Source of the DNA: Clostridia bacterium
GTDB lineage: Bacteria; Bacillota; Clostridia; Christensenellales; Borkfalkiaceae
Direction of reading: 5' to 3'
NCBI GenBank assembly: GCA_017886575.1
Contig: JAGHJP010000057.1
Coordinates: forward strand, 1 to 49,231
Length of the DNA: 49,231 nucleotides
A program made the position numbers and the translations under genes. This document shows positions 1-8,102 of the stretch, piece after piece. Position 1 is the stretch's first letter. The number at the start of each line of letters is the position of its first letter. Under the pieces are notes generated by a model, which was not told the origin of the DNA, ran no database searches, and saw nothing but the letters and a program-made list of their open reading frames with translations.

Positions 1-314
1 CTTCACAATCATATCGGACTTTTAAGCGCAAGCCCGTGGCTTGCGCAACGTAGGTTACCAAAGGAACGTGGTTCCTTTGGTAGGGTCAAGGGGCAACGCC
101 CCTTACGGGTGGAGGGCAGCGCCCTCCGCTATTTTCGGACTTTTGCGGGCAAGGCAAATCGCATACGCAACGCGATTTGCTGCCCGAGGGCGAAATTCCA
201 TTCGCCCGAGAATGAGTCCCTTGATAATTTATGAACCCTGTAAGCAAGGAAACGCCTTGCTTTTATCGCCTGCGGCGATACGCGGAGCAGTGCTCCGCTT
301 TCGGAGGGCTATTT

Positions 315-381
315 TTCGAAGGGCGCAGCCCTTCACCCGTTCAAGGGTCACAGACCCTTGAAAATCCCGGGTTATCGCCCG
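315..381 (+). repeat. 67-bp direct repeat, copy 1
   Basis: This copy matches 423-489 at a fixed offset of 108 bases with only three differences (A327/C435, A350/G458, T372/C480). It contains three hairpins: arms 318-324/328-334, 341-349/353-361 and 368-372/377-381. Two differences fall in the three-base loops. The third changes a T-G wobble to a C-G pair, so every difference keeps the pairing. Confidence 0.9.
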
Positions 382-422
382 CGTCGGACGCGGAACGACG
401 TTCCGCTTTTGAAGGCAATTGA

Positions 423-489
423 TTCGAAGGGCGCCGCCCTTCACCCGTTCAAGGGTCGCAGACCCTTGAAAATCCCGGGCTATCGCCCG
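423..489 (+). repeat. 67-bp direct repeat, copy 2
   Basis: Second copy of the 315-381 unit. Hairpin arms lie at 426-432/436-442, 449-457/461-469 and 476-480/485-489. It ends 38 bases from the ruvB stop codon, so a ruvB transcript that reads through would carry these hairpins in its 3' end. Confidence 0.9.
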
Positions 490-527
490 ACGGGCGATGC
501 AGGCATGCCATGCCCGCGGGAAAGCGG

Positions 528-1592
528 TCAGTCCTTCAAATCGTCGAAGATGGACAGGTTGCGCGCGTTTTTTTCAGACATGGGTATACCCAAATGCGCA
601 TAGCCGCCTTTTAAGAGCATTCTGCCGCGCGGCGTGCGGGCGATGAACCCGAGCTGCAAAAGATACGGCTCGTATACGTCCTCGATGGTGTTTGTATCCT
701 CGTTGATGGTCGCTGCCAGCGTGTCCAGTCCGACGGGCCCGCCGCCAAACTTTTCCGCCATGGCGAGGAGCAGATTCCTGTCCGTACCGTCCAGCCCCAA
801 TTCGTCGATGTCGAGCTGCTTCAAAGCGTATTTCGCGTCCGCCACCGTCACGCGGGCATTCCCGTGCACCGCCGCAAAGTCGCGCACGCGCTTCAAGAGG
901 CGGTTGGCGATGCGGGGCGTGCCGCGGCTGCGGCCAGCGATCTCTTTCGCCGCGTCCGGCTCGATGGCGATGCCCAGAGCCTTTGCCGAGCGGGTGACGA
1001 TCTGCCCCAACTCTTCGGGCGTGTACATGTCCAGCCGCGCCAGAATGCCGAAGCGGTCGCGAAGGGGCGAAGAGAGGTTGCCCGCCTTGGTCGTCGCGCC
1101 GATGAGGGTGAATTTTTTGAGCGAAAAGCGCATGTTCCGCGCCGAAGGCCCCTTGCCCAGAATAAGGTCGAGCGCATAGTCCTCCATGGCGGAATATAAA
1201 ATTTCTTCCACCGAGCGGTTCAGACGATGGATCTCATCGATGAACAGCACGTCCCCTTCGCCGAGATTGGTCAGGATAGCGGCAAGGTCGCCGCTCCGCT
1301 CGATGGCGGGCCCGCTGGTCAGCTTGATCTGCGTGCCCATCTCCGCCGCGATGATGTGCGCGAGCGTGGTCTTACCGAGCCCCGGCGGGCCGTACAGTAG
1401 AATGTGGTCGAGCGCCTCCCCCCGCTGCCGCGCGGCGGCGATGTACACCGCCAGGTTATCCTTTAATTTCTGCTGCCCGACGTATTCGGCCATGGTCTTG
1501 GGGCGCAGGACGTTTTCTTCGGCGTCCTCTTCGCGCTTGGTACTCATCACCAGCCGTTCGTCCGTGTAATTGCCGTCATAATCGTCAAACAC
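528..1592 (-). CDS. ruvB: Holliday junction branch migration ATPase RuvB
   Basis: RuvB is the hexameric AAA+ motor that drives branch migration of Holliday junctions together with RuvA. The 354-residue product has Walker [10 protein letters not shown], Walker B LFIDEIHR, sensor region IGATTKAG and the C-terminal winged-helix part ([18 protein letters not shown]), all typical and full length. The frame stays open to an ATG at 1613, but I start at the GTG at 1592: an ideal GGAGGTGA (1597-1604 region) sits five bases before it, while nothing resembling a ribosome site precedes the ATG. It is the last gene of the ruvC-ruvA-ruvB operon, 78 bases after ruvA. The hairpin array follows downstream. 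Confidence 0.97.
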   Translation of the reverse strand: MFDDYDGNYTDERLVMSTKREEDAEENVLRPKTMAEYVGQQKLKDNLAVYIAAARQRGEALDHILLYGPPGLGKTTLAHIIAAEMGTQIKLTSGPAIERSGDLAAILTNLGEGDVLFIDEIHRLNRSVEEILYSAMEDYALDLILGKGPSARNMRFSLKKFTLIGATTKAGNLSSPLRDRFGILARLDMYTPEELGQIVTRSAKALGIAIEPDAAKEIAGRSRGTPRIANRLLKRVRDFAAVHGNARVTVADAKYALKQLDIDELGLDGTDRNLLLAMAEKFGGGPVGLDTLAATINEDTNTIEDVYEPYLLQLGFIARTPRGRMLLKGGYAHLGIPMSEKNARNLSIFDDLKD

Positions 1593-1670
1593 GCTTTCAC
1601 CTCCGCGGCGCAATGTGTTCCGAGGGCGCCGTCCCCGTTTTTCCTTTCCAGCCTGCTGTCCGAAAAACTT

Positions 1671-2276
1671 TTACATGCCCGAAAGGGCGGTGCGGATGAT
1701 GTCTTCCAACTCCTTCGCGCCCTTTTCGTGCGCGCGCTTTATGGCGTTCACACACTCGTTGCGGGTGAACCCGAGCCCCGCGAGCGCGGACATGGCTTCC
1801 TCTTCGATCTCGGACATGGGGTCTGCCTTTTGCGCCTTCGGCGCGTTTTCGTCGTTCGCAGCGAGCAGTTCTTCCGCCGACACTTTGCCGTGCAGTTCCA
1901 GAACGATCTTCTCCGCCGTGCGCTTGCCCAAGCCCTTGACCGAGCTCAGACGCTTGACGTCCGCCGCGGCGATGCTTGCCGCCACGTCCTCCGCGCGCAT
2001 ACCCGTCAGCACGGCGATGGCAAGTTTGGGTCCCACGCCCGAAACGGAGATGAGGTCTAAAAAGACCTGCTTTTCGGCGAGGGAGACAAACCCGTAGAGA
2101 GTCAGCCCGTCGTCCTTGACCTGCAAATAGGTAAAGAGTTCGGCCTCGCGGCGGTCGTTTTGCATGGCGGCGAACGCCGCGCCCGAGCAAAACACTTCAT
2201 ACCCCACGCCGTTGTTTTCGATGATGGCGCTCTCCGCCGTCATGGCGAGCACCCTTCCCTTGAGATAGGCTATCAT
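1671..2276 (-). CDS. ruvA: Holliday junction DNA helicase subunit RuvA
   Basis: RuvA tetramers bind the four-way junction and load RuvB rings. The 201-residue protein shows the N-terminal OB fold (starts MIAYLKGRV, with NGVGYEV), helix-hairpin-helix segments (VSGVGPKLA and VKGLGKRTAEKI) and a C-terminal three-helix domain (ALAGLGFTRNECVNAI) that contacts RuvB; a variable acidic linker (about 145-155) separates them. Its ATG overlaps the ruvC stop in an ATGA (2273-2276), so translation is probably coupled to ruvC. Length is normal for the family. Confidence 0.97.
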   Translation of the reverse strand: MIAYLKGRVLAMTAESAIIENNGVGYEVFCSGAAFAAMQNDRREAELFTYLQVKDDGLTLYGFVSLAEKQVFLDLISVSGVGPKLAIAVLTGMRAEDVAASIAAADVKRLSSVKGLGKRTAEKIVLELHGKVSAEELLAANDENAPKAQKADPMSEIEEEAMSALAGLGFTRNECVNAIKRAHEKGAKELEDIIRTALSGM

Positions 2277-2836
2277 ACTTCCTCCTTGCTCAACGACGAG
2301 ATCGCCGCCGCCGAATTTTTCCCGCGGGCGCGGGTCATGTTCTCCACGGCGAACAGACCGCCGAAACGCGCCGTATGGGCGTGGCAGAGCGCCGCCGCCA
2401 GCGCGTCCGCCGCGTCGTCGGGGCGGGGAACGCTTTTCAGGCGCAGGATGGAGGCGACGACCTGCTGCATCTGACGCTTGTCCGCCTTGCCGTAGCCCGT
2501 GAGCGCCTGTTTGATCTGCATGGGCGTATATTCGAACAGCCTGCCGCAGCGCTTGACGCAGGTGAGCAGAATGACCCCGCGCGCCTGCGCCACGGCGATG
2601 CCCGTGGTGATGTTCTTGGTAAAGAACAACTCTTCCACCGCCACTTCCTCGGGAGAAAACTTGTCCAATATCCTGACCACGCCCTCTTCGAGCATGGCGA
2701 GGCGGACGGGCAGACTTTCGTCCTTGGGCGTGACGACCACGCCGTAATCGAGCGCGGCGGCAGAGCCGTCCTTCCGTTTTTCCAGAACCCCGTACCCCAT
2801 GGTGGCGATGCCGGGATCTATCCCCAAAATAATCAC
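2273..2836 (-). CDS. ruvC: Holliday junction resolvase RuvC
   Basis: RuvC cuts Holliday junctions symmetrically after RuvAB branch migration. The acidic catalytic set is present: D7 (GIDPG), E68 (VEELFF), D141 and D144 (PDDAADALA). The protein is 187 residues, slightly longer than the usual 160-175 because of a C-terminal tail rich in Ala, Lys and Ser. The start is GTG at 2836, preceded by GAGGA about eight bases upstream; no ATG lies in front. First gene of the ruvCAB operon, with its own sigma-A promoter at 2897-2925. Confidence 0.96.
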   Translation of the reverse strand: MIILGIDPGIATMGYGVLEKRKDGSAAALDYGVVVTPKDESLPVRLAMLEEGVVRILDKFSPEEVAVEELFFTKNITTGIAVAQARGVILLTCVKRCGRLFEYTPMQIKQALTGYGKADKRQMQQVVASILRLKSVPRPDDAADALAAALCHAHTARFGGLFAVENMTRARGKNSAAAISSLSKEEV

Positions 2837-2855
2837 AAATACATCCTCAAATAAC

Positions 2856-2884
2856 TTGATAAATGCAGAAAAAAATAGTAAAAT
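2856..2884 (+). promoter_or_regulatory. argH: Sigma-A promoter of argH
   Basis: TTGATA (2856-2861), a 17-base spacer and TAAAAT (2879-2884). Predicted start near 2891, about 57 bases before the argH ATG. It faces the ruvC promoter so closely that polymerase footprints would overlap. Confidence 0.8.
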
Positions 2885-2896
2885 ATCAGTATCTAT

Positions 2897-2925
2897 ATTT
2901 TACCCGAACGGGGCAAATAAGTCAA
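2897..2925 (-). promoter_or_regulatory. ruvC: Sigma-A promoter of ruvCAB
   Basis: On the minus strand TTGACT (2925-2920), a 17-base spacer and TAAAAT (2902-2897). Predicted start near 2890, giving a leader of about 54 bases before the ruvC GTG. Confidence 0.8.
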
Positions 2926-2947
2926 TGGATTTTACGGAGATACGGCT

Positions 2948-4336
2948 ATGAAATTATGGGAAGGCAGGTTTGCACAGGCGACGGCGGCGGACGCCGACGC
3001 GTTCAATGAATGTTTGTCCTTCGACAGAAGGCTCTACGCGCAGGACATCCGCGGCTCGGTCGCGCACGCCACCATGCTCGGCGAATGCGGCATTTTGTCC
3101 AAGGAGGAGAGCCGCGCCATCTGCGAGGGGCTCGATTCCATCCTGCGCGATATCGAAAGCGGCGCACTGGAAGTGACGGGCTATGAGGACATCCATTCCT
3201 TCGTCGAGGGAAAACTCGTCGAGCGCATCGGCGACACGGGCAAAAAACTGCACACCGCCCGTTCGCGCAACGACCAGGTGGCGACCGATTTCCGCCTGTA
3301 CGTCATGGACTCCGTCGACCGCGTGAGCGAAGCGCTCCGCCGCATGATCGGCGTGCTCCTGAAAAAGGCGAAGGCGTCCGTCGGGCATATCATGCCCGGA
3401 TATACCCACCTACGGAAGGCGCAGCCGATCAACTGCGCGCAGTACTTCAACGCATACAGCGAAATGTTCCTGCGCGACCTCGACCGGCTGGCCGACTGCA
3501 AGGGCCGCACCTCGGTCATGCCCCTCGGCAGCGGGGCGCTGGCGGGGACGAGCTACCCCATCGACCGCGAGATCACGAGGAAACTCCTCGGCTTCGAGCG
3601 CATTTCGCAGAACTCCCTCGACGCGGTGTCCGACCGCGACTTCGTTGCCGAGTATCTCTTCTGCCTGAGTCTCATCACGGCGCACCTCTCCCGCCTGTGC
3701 GAGGACACCATTTTATACACTTCCACCGAATTCGGGTTCTGGGAGATGCCCGACGCCTATTCCACGGGCTCGTCCATCATGCCGCAGAAGAAGAACCCCG
3801 ACATTGCCGAGCTGGTGCGCGGCAAGACGGGCAGGGTATACGGTCACCTCATAGCGATTTTGACGGTCATCAAGGGCATACCCCTCGCGTATAACAAGGA
3901 TCTGCAGGAAGACAAGGAGGGCGTGTTCGACGCCGAAAAGACCGTTTTGGACTGCCTGACCATCTATGCCAACATGCTGGACGCCGTCGGGCTGATCTTC
4001 GACCGCATGGCGCAAGCGGCGGAAGAGGACTTTACCTGCGCCACGGACGTCGCCGATTACCTCGCCAAAAAGGGGCTCCCCTTCCGCACGGCGCACGGCG
4101 TGACGGGCAAGCTGGTGCGCTACTGCCTGGATCACGATACCACGCTGGACAAGGTACCCATGTCCGTGTATAAGGAGATGAGCGATTTGTTTGACGAGGA
4201 CATCCTGCGCATCGTGAAGGCCCCCCATTCGGCGAACGAAAGAAACAGCGTGGGCGGCAGTTCCCGCCAGATGGCGCGCGACGGCATCGCCTCCGTCGAG
4301 GAGCGGCTGGAACGCCCGCGCGGCGGCAAGCGCTGA
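2948..4336 (+). CDS. argH: Argininosuccinate lyase
   Basis: ArgH splits argininosuccinate into arginine and fumarate, the last step of arginine biosynthesis, as a cytosolic homotetramer. The 462-residue protein carries the superfamily signature GSSIMPQKKNP (274-284) with the catalytic serine loop, the HTARSRNDQ block (102-110) and the catalytic-base histidine at H154 (GYTHL). Length and termini are normal. The ATG at 2948 follows GGAG by eight bases. No argG or other arg gene is nearby, so argH is separated from its pathway here; a phosphatase gene follows after 33 bases and is probably cotranscribed. Confidence 0.97.
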   Translation: MKLWEGRFAQATAADADAFNECLSFDRRLYAQDIRGSVAHATMLGECGILSKEESRAICEGLDSILRDIESGALEVTGYEDIHSFVEGKLVERIGDTGKKLHTARSRNDQVATDFRLYVMDSVDRVSEALRRMIGVLLKKAKASVGHIMPGYTHLRKAQPINCAQYFNAYSEMFLRDLDRLADCKGRTSVMPLGSGALAGTSYPIDREITRKLLGFERISQNSLDAVSDRDFVAEYLFCLSLITAHLSRLCEDTILYTSTEFGFWEMPDAYSTGSSIMPQKKNPDIAELVRGKTGRVYGHLIAILTVIKGIPLAYNKDLQEDKEGVFDAEKTVLDCLTIYANMLDAVGLIFDRMAQAAEEDFTCATDVADYLAKKGLPFRTAHGVTGKLVRYCLDHDTTLDKVPMSVYKEMSDLFDEDILRIVKAPHSANERNSVGGSSRQMARDGIASVEERLERPRGGKR

Positions 4337-4369
4337 ACGCCGTCCCTTCCCAAACATACAAAAAATGAG

Positions 4370-5065
4370 ATGGAGTACTGCATATCGGACATTCACGGGC
4401 ATTATAGCCTCTTTTGCCGCCTGCTGGACAAGATAAAATTCGGCGGCGGCGATAAAATTTACGTGCTCGGCGACATCATCGACAAGGGGCCCGAGAGCGT
4501 GCGGCTGGCAAAGCTGCTCTTTTCCATGCCGGACGCCGTATGCATCGCGGGCAATCACGAATACGATTTTTTGAAATATTACCGCGCCCTGCTGGGGCAG
4601 ACCTCCGATTACGACGAAGTGTTGCGAACGCTGCAAAATTATTTTACAGACGGCGATTTGCTGGATTGGGACACGGTGGATCGGCTGGACGCGCTGCCCT
4701 TTTACGTCGAACGGAAAAAGTGGATCGGCGTGCACGCTGGCATCCCCGTTCTGCCGGACGGCTCTCTTCTCCCCTTTGAACGGGCGACCCCCGAACAACT
4801 CGTATACGACAGAAAGTTCAAAGAACCGGACGTTCTGCCGCGGGGCAAGTGCGTGCTGTTCGGCCATACGCCCGTGCGCTACCTGACGGGAAAGGACGAG
4901 ATCTTATTCTATCCGCGCACGGGATCGCTGCGAGGCAGCGGGAACGTCGCCGATTACTGCAAGATACATCTGGACATGATGACCTACCAGAGCGGCGTGC
5001 TGGGCTGCGTTGCCCTCGATACCTGTCAATGTTTTTACGTCGGCGAAGATCGCTTTTTGCGGTAA
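4370..5065 (+). CDS. PPP-family metallophosphatase (Ser/Thr phosphatase or ApaH-like)
   Basis: The 231-residue protein has the whole metal-binding set of calcineurin-like phosphatases: SDIHGH (D7, H9), GDIIDKG (D35, D38), GNHE (N62, H63), a VHAG segment and a late FGHT. This is the PPP pattern shared by bacterial Ser/Thr protein phosphatases and by ApaH-like dinucleoside polyphosphate hydrolases. Which substrate it uses cannot be told from sequence. It starts 33 bases after argH with no clear ribosome-binding site, so it may depend on translation from argH. Cytosolic; no signal peptide or membrane segment. Confidence 0.85.
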   Translation: MEYCISDIHGHYSLFCRLLDKIKFGGGDKIYVLGDIIDKGPESVRLAKLLFSMPDAVCIAGNHEYDFLKYYRALLGQTSDYDEVLRTLQNYFTDGDLLDWDTVDRLDALPFYVERKKWIGVHAGIPVLPDGSLLPFERATPEQLVYDRKFKEPDVLPRGKCVLFGHTPVRYLTGKDEILFYPRTGSLRGSGNVADYCKIHLDMMTYQSGVLGCVALDTCQCFYVGEDRFLR

Positions 5066-5171
5066 GCGGGCGGCGCACGACGGCATCGTTCCCGTTCGGA
5101 GAGCGAACGACGGGATATAATCATGGAGAACGCCTTTCATATCGATTCCAAAAAACATGACCGTGCAAACG

Positions 5172-5204
5172 AAAAGCCCGCCGCGGGGAATCCCTGCGGC
5201 GGGC
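5172..5204 (-). terminator. Rho-independent terminator of cls
   Basis: A 13-bp GC-rich stem with one G-T wobble (arms 5176-5188 and 5192-5204) is followed on the minus strand by TTTT (5175-5172) and more T residues. On the plus strand the tail is poor, so it mainly serves cls. Confidence 0.8.
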
Positions 5205-5281
5205 CTGATCTTTATAGACATTGCAGGCCGTTCTCTCCCGAAACGGCAACCGCGGACAGCGGGGCGCAAACCCTTGCCTTC

Positions 5282-6991
5282 TCACAAAAGCGGCGTGATG
5301 ACCTGCACGAGGCTCTTGACGATGTTCTGCGCCAGGTTGAGTTCCGCCTCTTCGGGCGGCACCTCGCGGCTGTCGCGAAGCGTGCGTAGGAAATCGTCCT
5401 TGATCTTTGCGACCGTCGGCGTGCCGTACATCCACACGCCGCACTCGAAGTGGTGCACCAGGGAGCGATAGTCGAGGTTGATGGTGCTGACGACCGCGTA
5501 TTTATCGTCGCTCAAAAAGTTTTTGGCATGGATGAATCCCGGCGTATACTCATAGATCTTCACCCCCGCCTCCATCAGGGTGGAATAGGTGGAGCGGGTG
5601 ATGAGATAGACCGTCTTTTTATCGGGGATGTGCGGGGTGATGAGCCGCACGTCCACCCCCCGCCGCGCCGCCAGGCGGATGGCAGAAAGAAGTTCGTTGT
5701 CGCACACCAGGTAGGGCGTGGAAATGTACACATAGTCGGTGGCGCTGTTCAGAATGTTCAGGTATACGTTCTTGCCGACCTGCTCCTCGTAGAAGGGCGC
5801 AGGCCCGTCTCCGAAACAAACGACGTACCCCTTTTCTTTGGGCGCGGGTAACGCCGGCAGGGCAGGTAAGACCGGTGCGGCGGGCACTCCCCCTTCCGCG
5901 CTATCCGCGCTCCCCTCGTTCTCCGTATTTTCCGTATTTTCTGTACTTTCCGCGTTTTCTGTGTTTTCCGTGCTCTCCGCGCCGTCCCGCCCGGGGCGGT
6001 AGGTGGCGTAAAACTTATAATCGCTGAGTTTGCGCGCCTGCGAATCCCAGAGGGTCAGGAACATGCAGGTAAACTCGGCGACGCAGTCCCCTTCGACCAT
6101 GATGCCCGTGTCCTTCCAGGTGCCGAAGCGGAGTTTTTCGTTGATATACTCGTCGGCGAGGTTGATGCCGCCCGTGAAGGCGACGCGGTTGTCAATGACC
6201 ATGATCTTGCGGTGATCGCGGTTGTTGTGCACGGTGGAGATGAAGGGCAGAAAGGGGCGGAACACCTGCGCGTCGAAACCCCTTTTTCGCAATTTGCGGG
6301 CATACCCCATGCGCACCTTGCCGATGCTGCCGATGTCGTCGTACATGATCCTGACCTCCACGCCCTCTTTGAGCTTCTCTTCGAGGATGTCGAGAATGGT
6401 GTTCAGGAACCTGCCCTCTTCGATGATGAAGTATTCGAGAAAGACGAACCGTTCGGCTTTTTTGAGTTCGCGCACCATGACGGGGAACATGTCGTCTCCC
6501 ATGGGAAAATACCGCGTGTGCGTGCCGTCATAGACGGGACTGCGGCTGCTTTCATAGAGATATTTGGCATGCGCCGCCGCCACGGGGTCCTCTTCTTCGA
6601 GCGCTTTGAGGGTGTCGCCGTTCTGGCGGATGACCCGTTCGGACTCCCGTTCGATGCGCATGTACTCCCGTTTCAGCCGCCGCCCCGGCTGATTGCTGCC
6701 GAAAAAGACGAACAACACGCCGCCCAAAATGGGCGAGATGACGATGACGAGCAGCCAGGGCATCTTATATTCGGGCACCTCGTCCTTGTTGACGACGACG
6801 AGCACCAGAATGATACCCAATATTACGGTGCAGACCTGGATGACCGCGTTGTATTCCGCCAGATATTCGAGGACCAGCCATATCCAGACGATCTGTAAGA
6901 TGATGAGGAGGGCAACGATGATCATGCGCGAAAAGAGCAGTTGCAGAAAACGCCTGAAAAACTTGAACAACTTGCGAAAAACAGCGCCCAT
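5282..6991 (-). CDS. cls: Cardiolipin synthase (phospholipase D family)
   Basis: Cls condenses two phosphatidylglycerols into cardiolipin at the membrane. The 569-residue protein has three hydrophobic N-terminal segments (about 23-44, 48-67, 77-98) and two phospholipase D HxKx4D-type motifs: H260-K262-D267 (DHRKIMVID, followed by GGINLADEY) and H488-K490-D495 (IHAKNFLSDD, followed by STINLDYRS). Between them, about residues 337-395, sits an insert absent from typical Cls proteins: Glu-Asn-Thr/Glu-Ser-Thr triplets encoded by a 9-bp tandem repeat, then a Pro/Ala-rich stretch. An AAGGAGGG site lies four bases before the ATG. It is transcribed alone between a convergent phosphatase and the mreB-like gene. 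Confidence 0.95.
   Translation of the reverse strand: MGAVFRKLFKFFRRFLQLLFSRMIIVALLIILQIVWIWLVLEYLAEYNAVIQVCTVILGIILVLVVVNKDEVPEYKMPWLLVIVISPILGGVLFVFFGSNQPGRRLKREYMRIERESERVIRQNGDTLKALEEEDPVAAAHAKYLYESSRSPVYDGTHTRYFPMGDDMFPVMVRELKKAERFVFLEYFIIEEGRFLNTILDILEEKLKEGVEVRIMYDDIGSIGKVRMGYARKLRKRGFDAQVFRPFLPFISTVHNNRDHRKIMVIDNRVAFTGGINLADEYINEKLRFGTWKDTGIMVEGDCVAEFTCMFLTLWDSQARKLSDYKFYATYRPGRDGAESTENTENAESTENTENTENEGSADSAEGGVPAAPVLPALPALPAPKEKGYVVCFGDGPAPFYEEQVGKNVYLNILNSATDYVYISTPYLVCDNELLSAIRLAARRGVDVRLITPHIPDKKTVYLITRSTYSTLMEAGVKIYEYTPGFIHAKNFLSDDKYAVVSTINLDYRSLVHHFECGVWMYGTPTVAKIKDDFLRTLRDSREVPPEEAELNLAQNIVKSLVQVITPLL
5920..5982 (-). repeat. 9-bp tandem repeat inside cls, seven units
   Basis: Seven consecutive 9-base units of the form tttccgtat, with small variations, are read as Glu-Asn-Thr or Glu-Ser-Thr triplets in Cls. 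The unit keeps the reading frame, so gain or loss of copies would change only the length of the hydrophilic linker. Confidence 0.85.
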
Positions 6992-7106
6992 GGTACCCTC
7001 CTTATTTTATTTTTTATCCTGTTTTTTGCTTTATCGCTCGTTCCGCGCGGTGAAAGGAATGACCCCGTGAACGCGGACATGGGCGGTGTGAAAATATCGC
7101 TTGTCC

Positions 7107-8102
7107 TTAAAATGCCAGCTTTATTTTTTTGAGCAGGGCGGGATTGCCGATCGCCCTGCCGCCGCCGAGCGCCACCGCCATCTGCGGTTCCTCGCCGACG
7201 TGCGCCTCCATGGAGAGTTTTTCGCCGACGTATTCGGCAAGCCCCGTGAGTTTGCACACGCCCCCCGAGAGGTGCACGCCGCTGCGGCAGATGCCCGCCG
7301 AAACTTCCGCGGGGAGTTTTTTGAGGAGCATGCCCGCGTACTCCATGAGCTTGTCCACATAGACGCGGACGGGATAGACGATGTCCGCCGAGGAAACGAC
7401 CGCCGAACGGGGCCTGCCCGTGCGGATGTCCCTGCCGTTGACGACCGTGCTCTGATTGTCGCCCGGCGCCAGGCTGCCGACGGTATTTTTGAGCCGTTCG
7501 CTGGTGAGCGAACCGATTTTCAGCCCGAAGAGGTCGGCGACGTGGTCGATGATGTGCACGTCCATGTTGTTGCCGCCGATGTTGACGGACATGCCCGCGA
7601 TGATGCCGTCCAGGGAGAGCACGGCGATGTTGGTCGTGCCCGCGCCCATATCGATGACGAAGGCGGGATTGGAGTCGCTGACGGGCAGATCCTGCCCGAG
7701 CGCGGAGAGATAGGGCGCCTCCACGAAGTCGATGCGGGAGACGCCGAGTTCGTCGCAGAGGTTATAGATGGCGGACTTCGCCTTTTCGGACACCCCGCAG
7801 GGCACCGAAAAGAGCACCTCCACCCGCCGCCGGGACGAACGGATGCCGATCTTATTCAGAAATTCGTCGAGCATGACGACCGCCATTTTGTGGTTGACGA
7901 TCTCCCCCTCGAACACGGGGAACACGATGGACGTGAATTCCGCCGTCTTGCCCACGAGCAGTTTGGCGTCGTTGCCGATCGCCTTGACCTGCCCCGTTTC
8001 AGCGTTGACCGCCACGCAGGTCGGTTCGGAGAGCACCACGCCGCTGCCCGTCTTATAGATCTTGGTCGTCGATGTGCCCAGATCGATGGCTATTTTCAAC
8101 AT
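7107..8102 (-). CDS. MreB/Mbl-family actin-like protein, divergent
   Basis: The bacterial actin fold is recognisable from the phosphate-1 motif DLGTSTTKIY (residues 7-16), phosphate-2 motif DMGAGTTNIAV, the adenosine-binding segment LSGGVCKLTGL and a final ALGGGRAIGNP. MreB-type proteins polymerise under the membrane and guide peptidoglycan synthesis. At 331 residues the length is normal, but it lacks the hydrophobic N-terminal extension of MreB, starting directly at MLKIAIDLG, and no mreC or mreD is close. It may be a divergent paralogue rather than the main MreB. The start codon lies 50 bases inside the 3' end of maf; GAGGT eight bases upstream supports it. Confidence 0.88.
   Translation of the reverse strand: MLKIAIDLGTSTTKIYKTGSGVVLSEPTCVAVNAETGQVKAIGNDAKLLVGKTAEFTSIVFPVFEGEIVNHKMAVVMLDEFLNKIGIRSSRRRVEVLFSVPCGVSEKAKSAIYNLCDELGVSRIDFVEAPYLSALGQDLPVSDSNPAFVIDMGAGTTNIAVLSLDGIIAGMSVNIGGNNMDVHIIDHVADLFGLKIGSLTSERLKNTVGSLAPGDNQSTVVNGRDIRTGRPRSAVVSSADIVYPVRVYVDKLMEYAGMLLKKLPAEVSAGICRSGVHLSGGVCKLTGLAEYVGEKLSMEAHVGEEPQMAVALGGGRAIGNPALLKKIKLAF

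Larger units (their letters stand above)
26..489. repeat. Array of short palindromic hairpins
   Basis: No gene is credible in the first 527 bases. The stretch is filled by consecutive perfect inverted repeats with 7-10 bp arms, most with a loop of exactly three bases: 26-46, 58-80, 88-104, 111-127, 264-280, 282-298, 318-334, 341-361, 390-406, 426-442 and 449-469. Others have longer loops (154-180, 187-206). Arm sequences differ from hairpin to hairpin, so this is not a simple tandem repeat or a CRISPR array. It lies immediately downstream of ruvB on the minus strand. Open frames crossing it exist in several frames, as expected of GC-rich palindromes, and show no protein-like composition. Function unknown; a dispersed palindromic element or a structured RNA are both possible. 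Confidence 0.75.

Noticed and set aside
26-525. CRISPR array or coding gene in the first 527 bases
   Set aside because: No constant repeat with regular spacers; hairpins differ in sequence, and open frames there have no protein-like features.
5089-5120. Hairpin and TATAAT after the PPP phosphatase
   Set aside because: No T tract for a terminator and no matching -35 or gene for a promoter.
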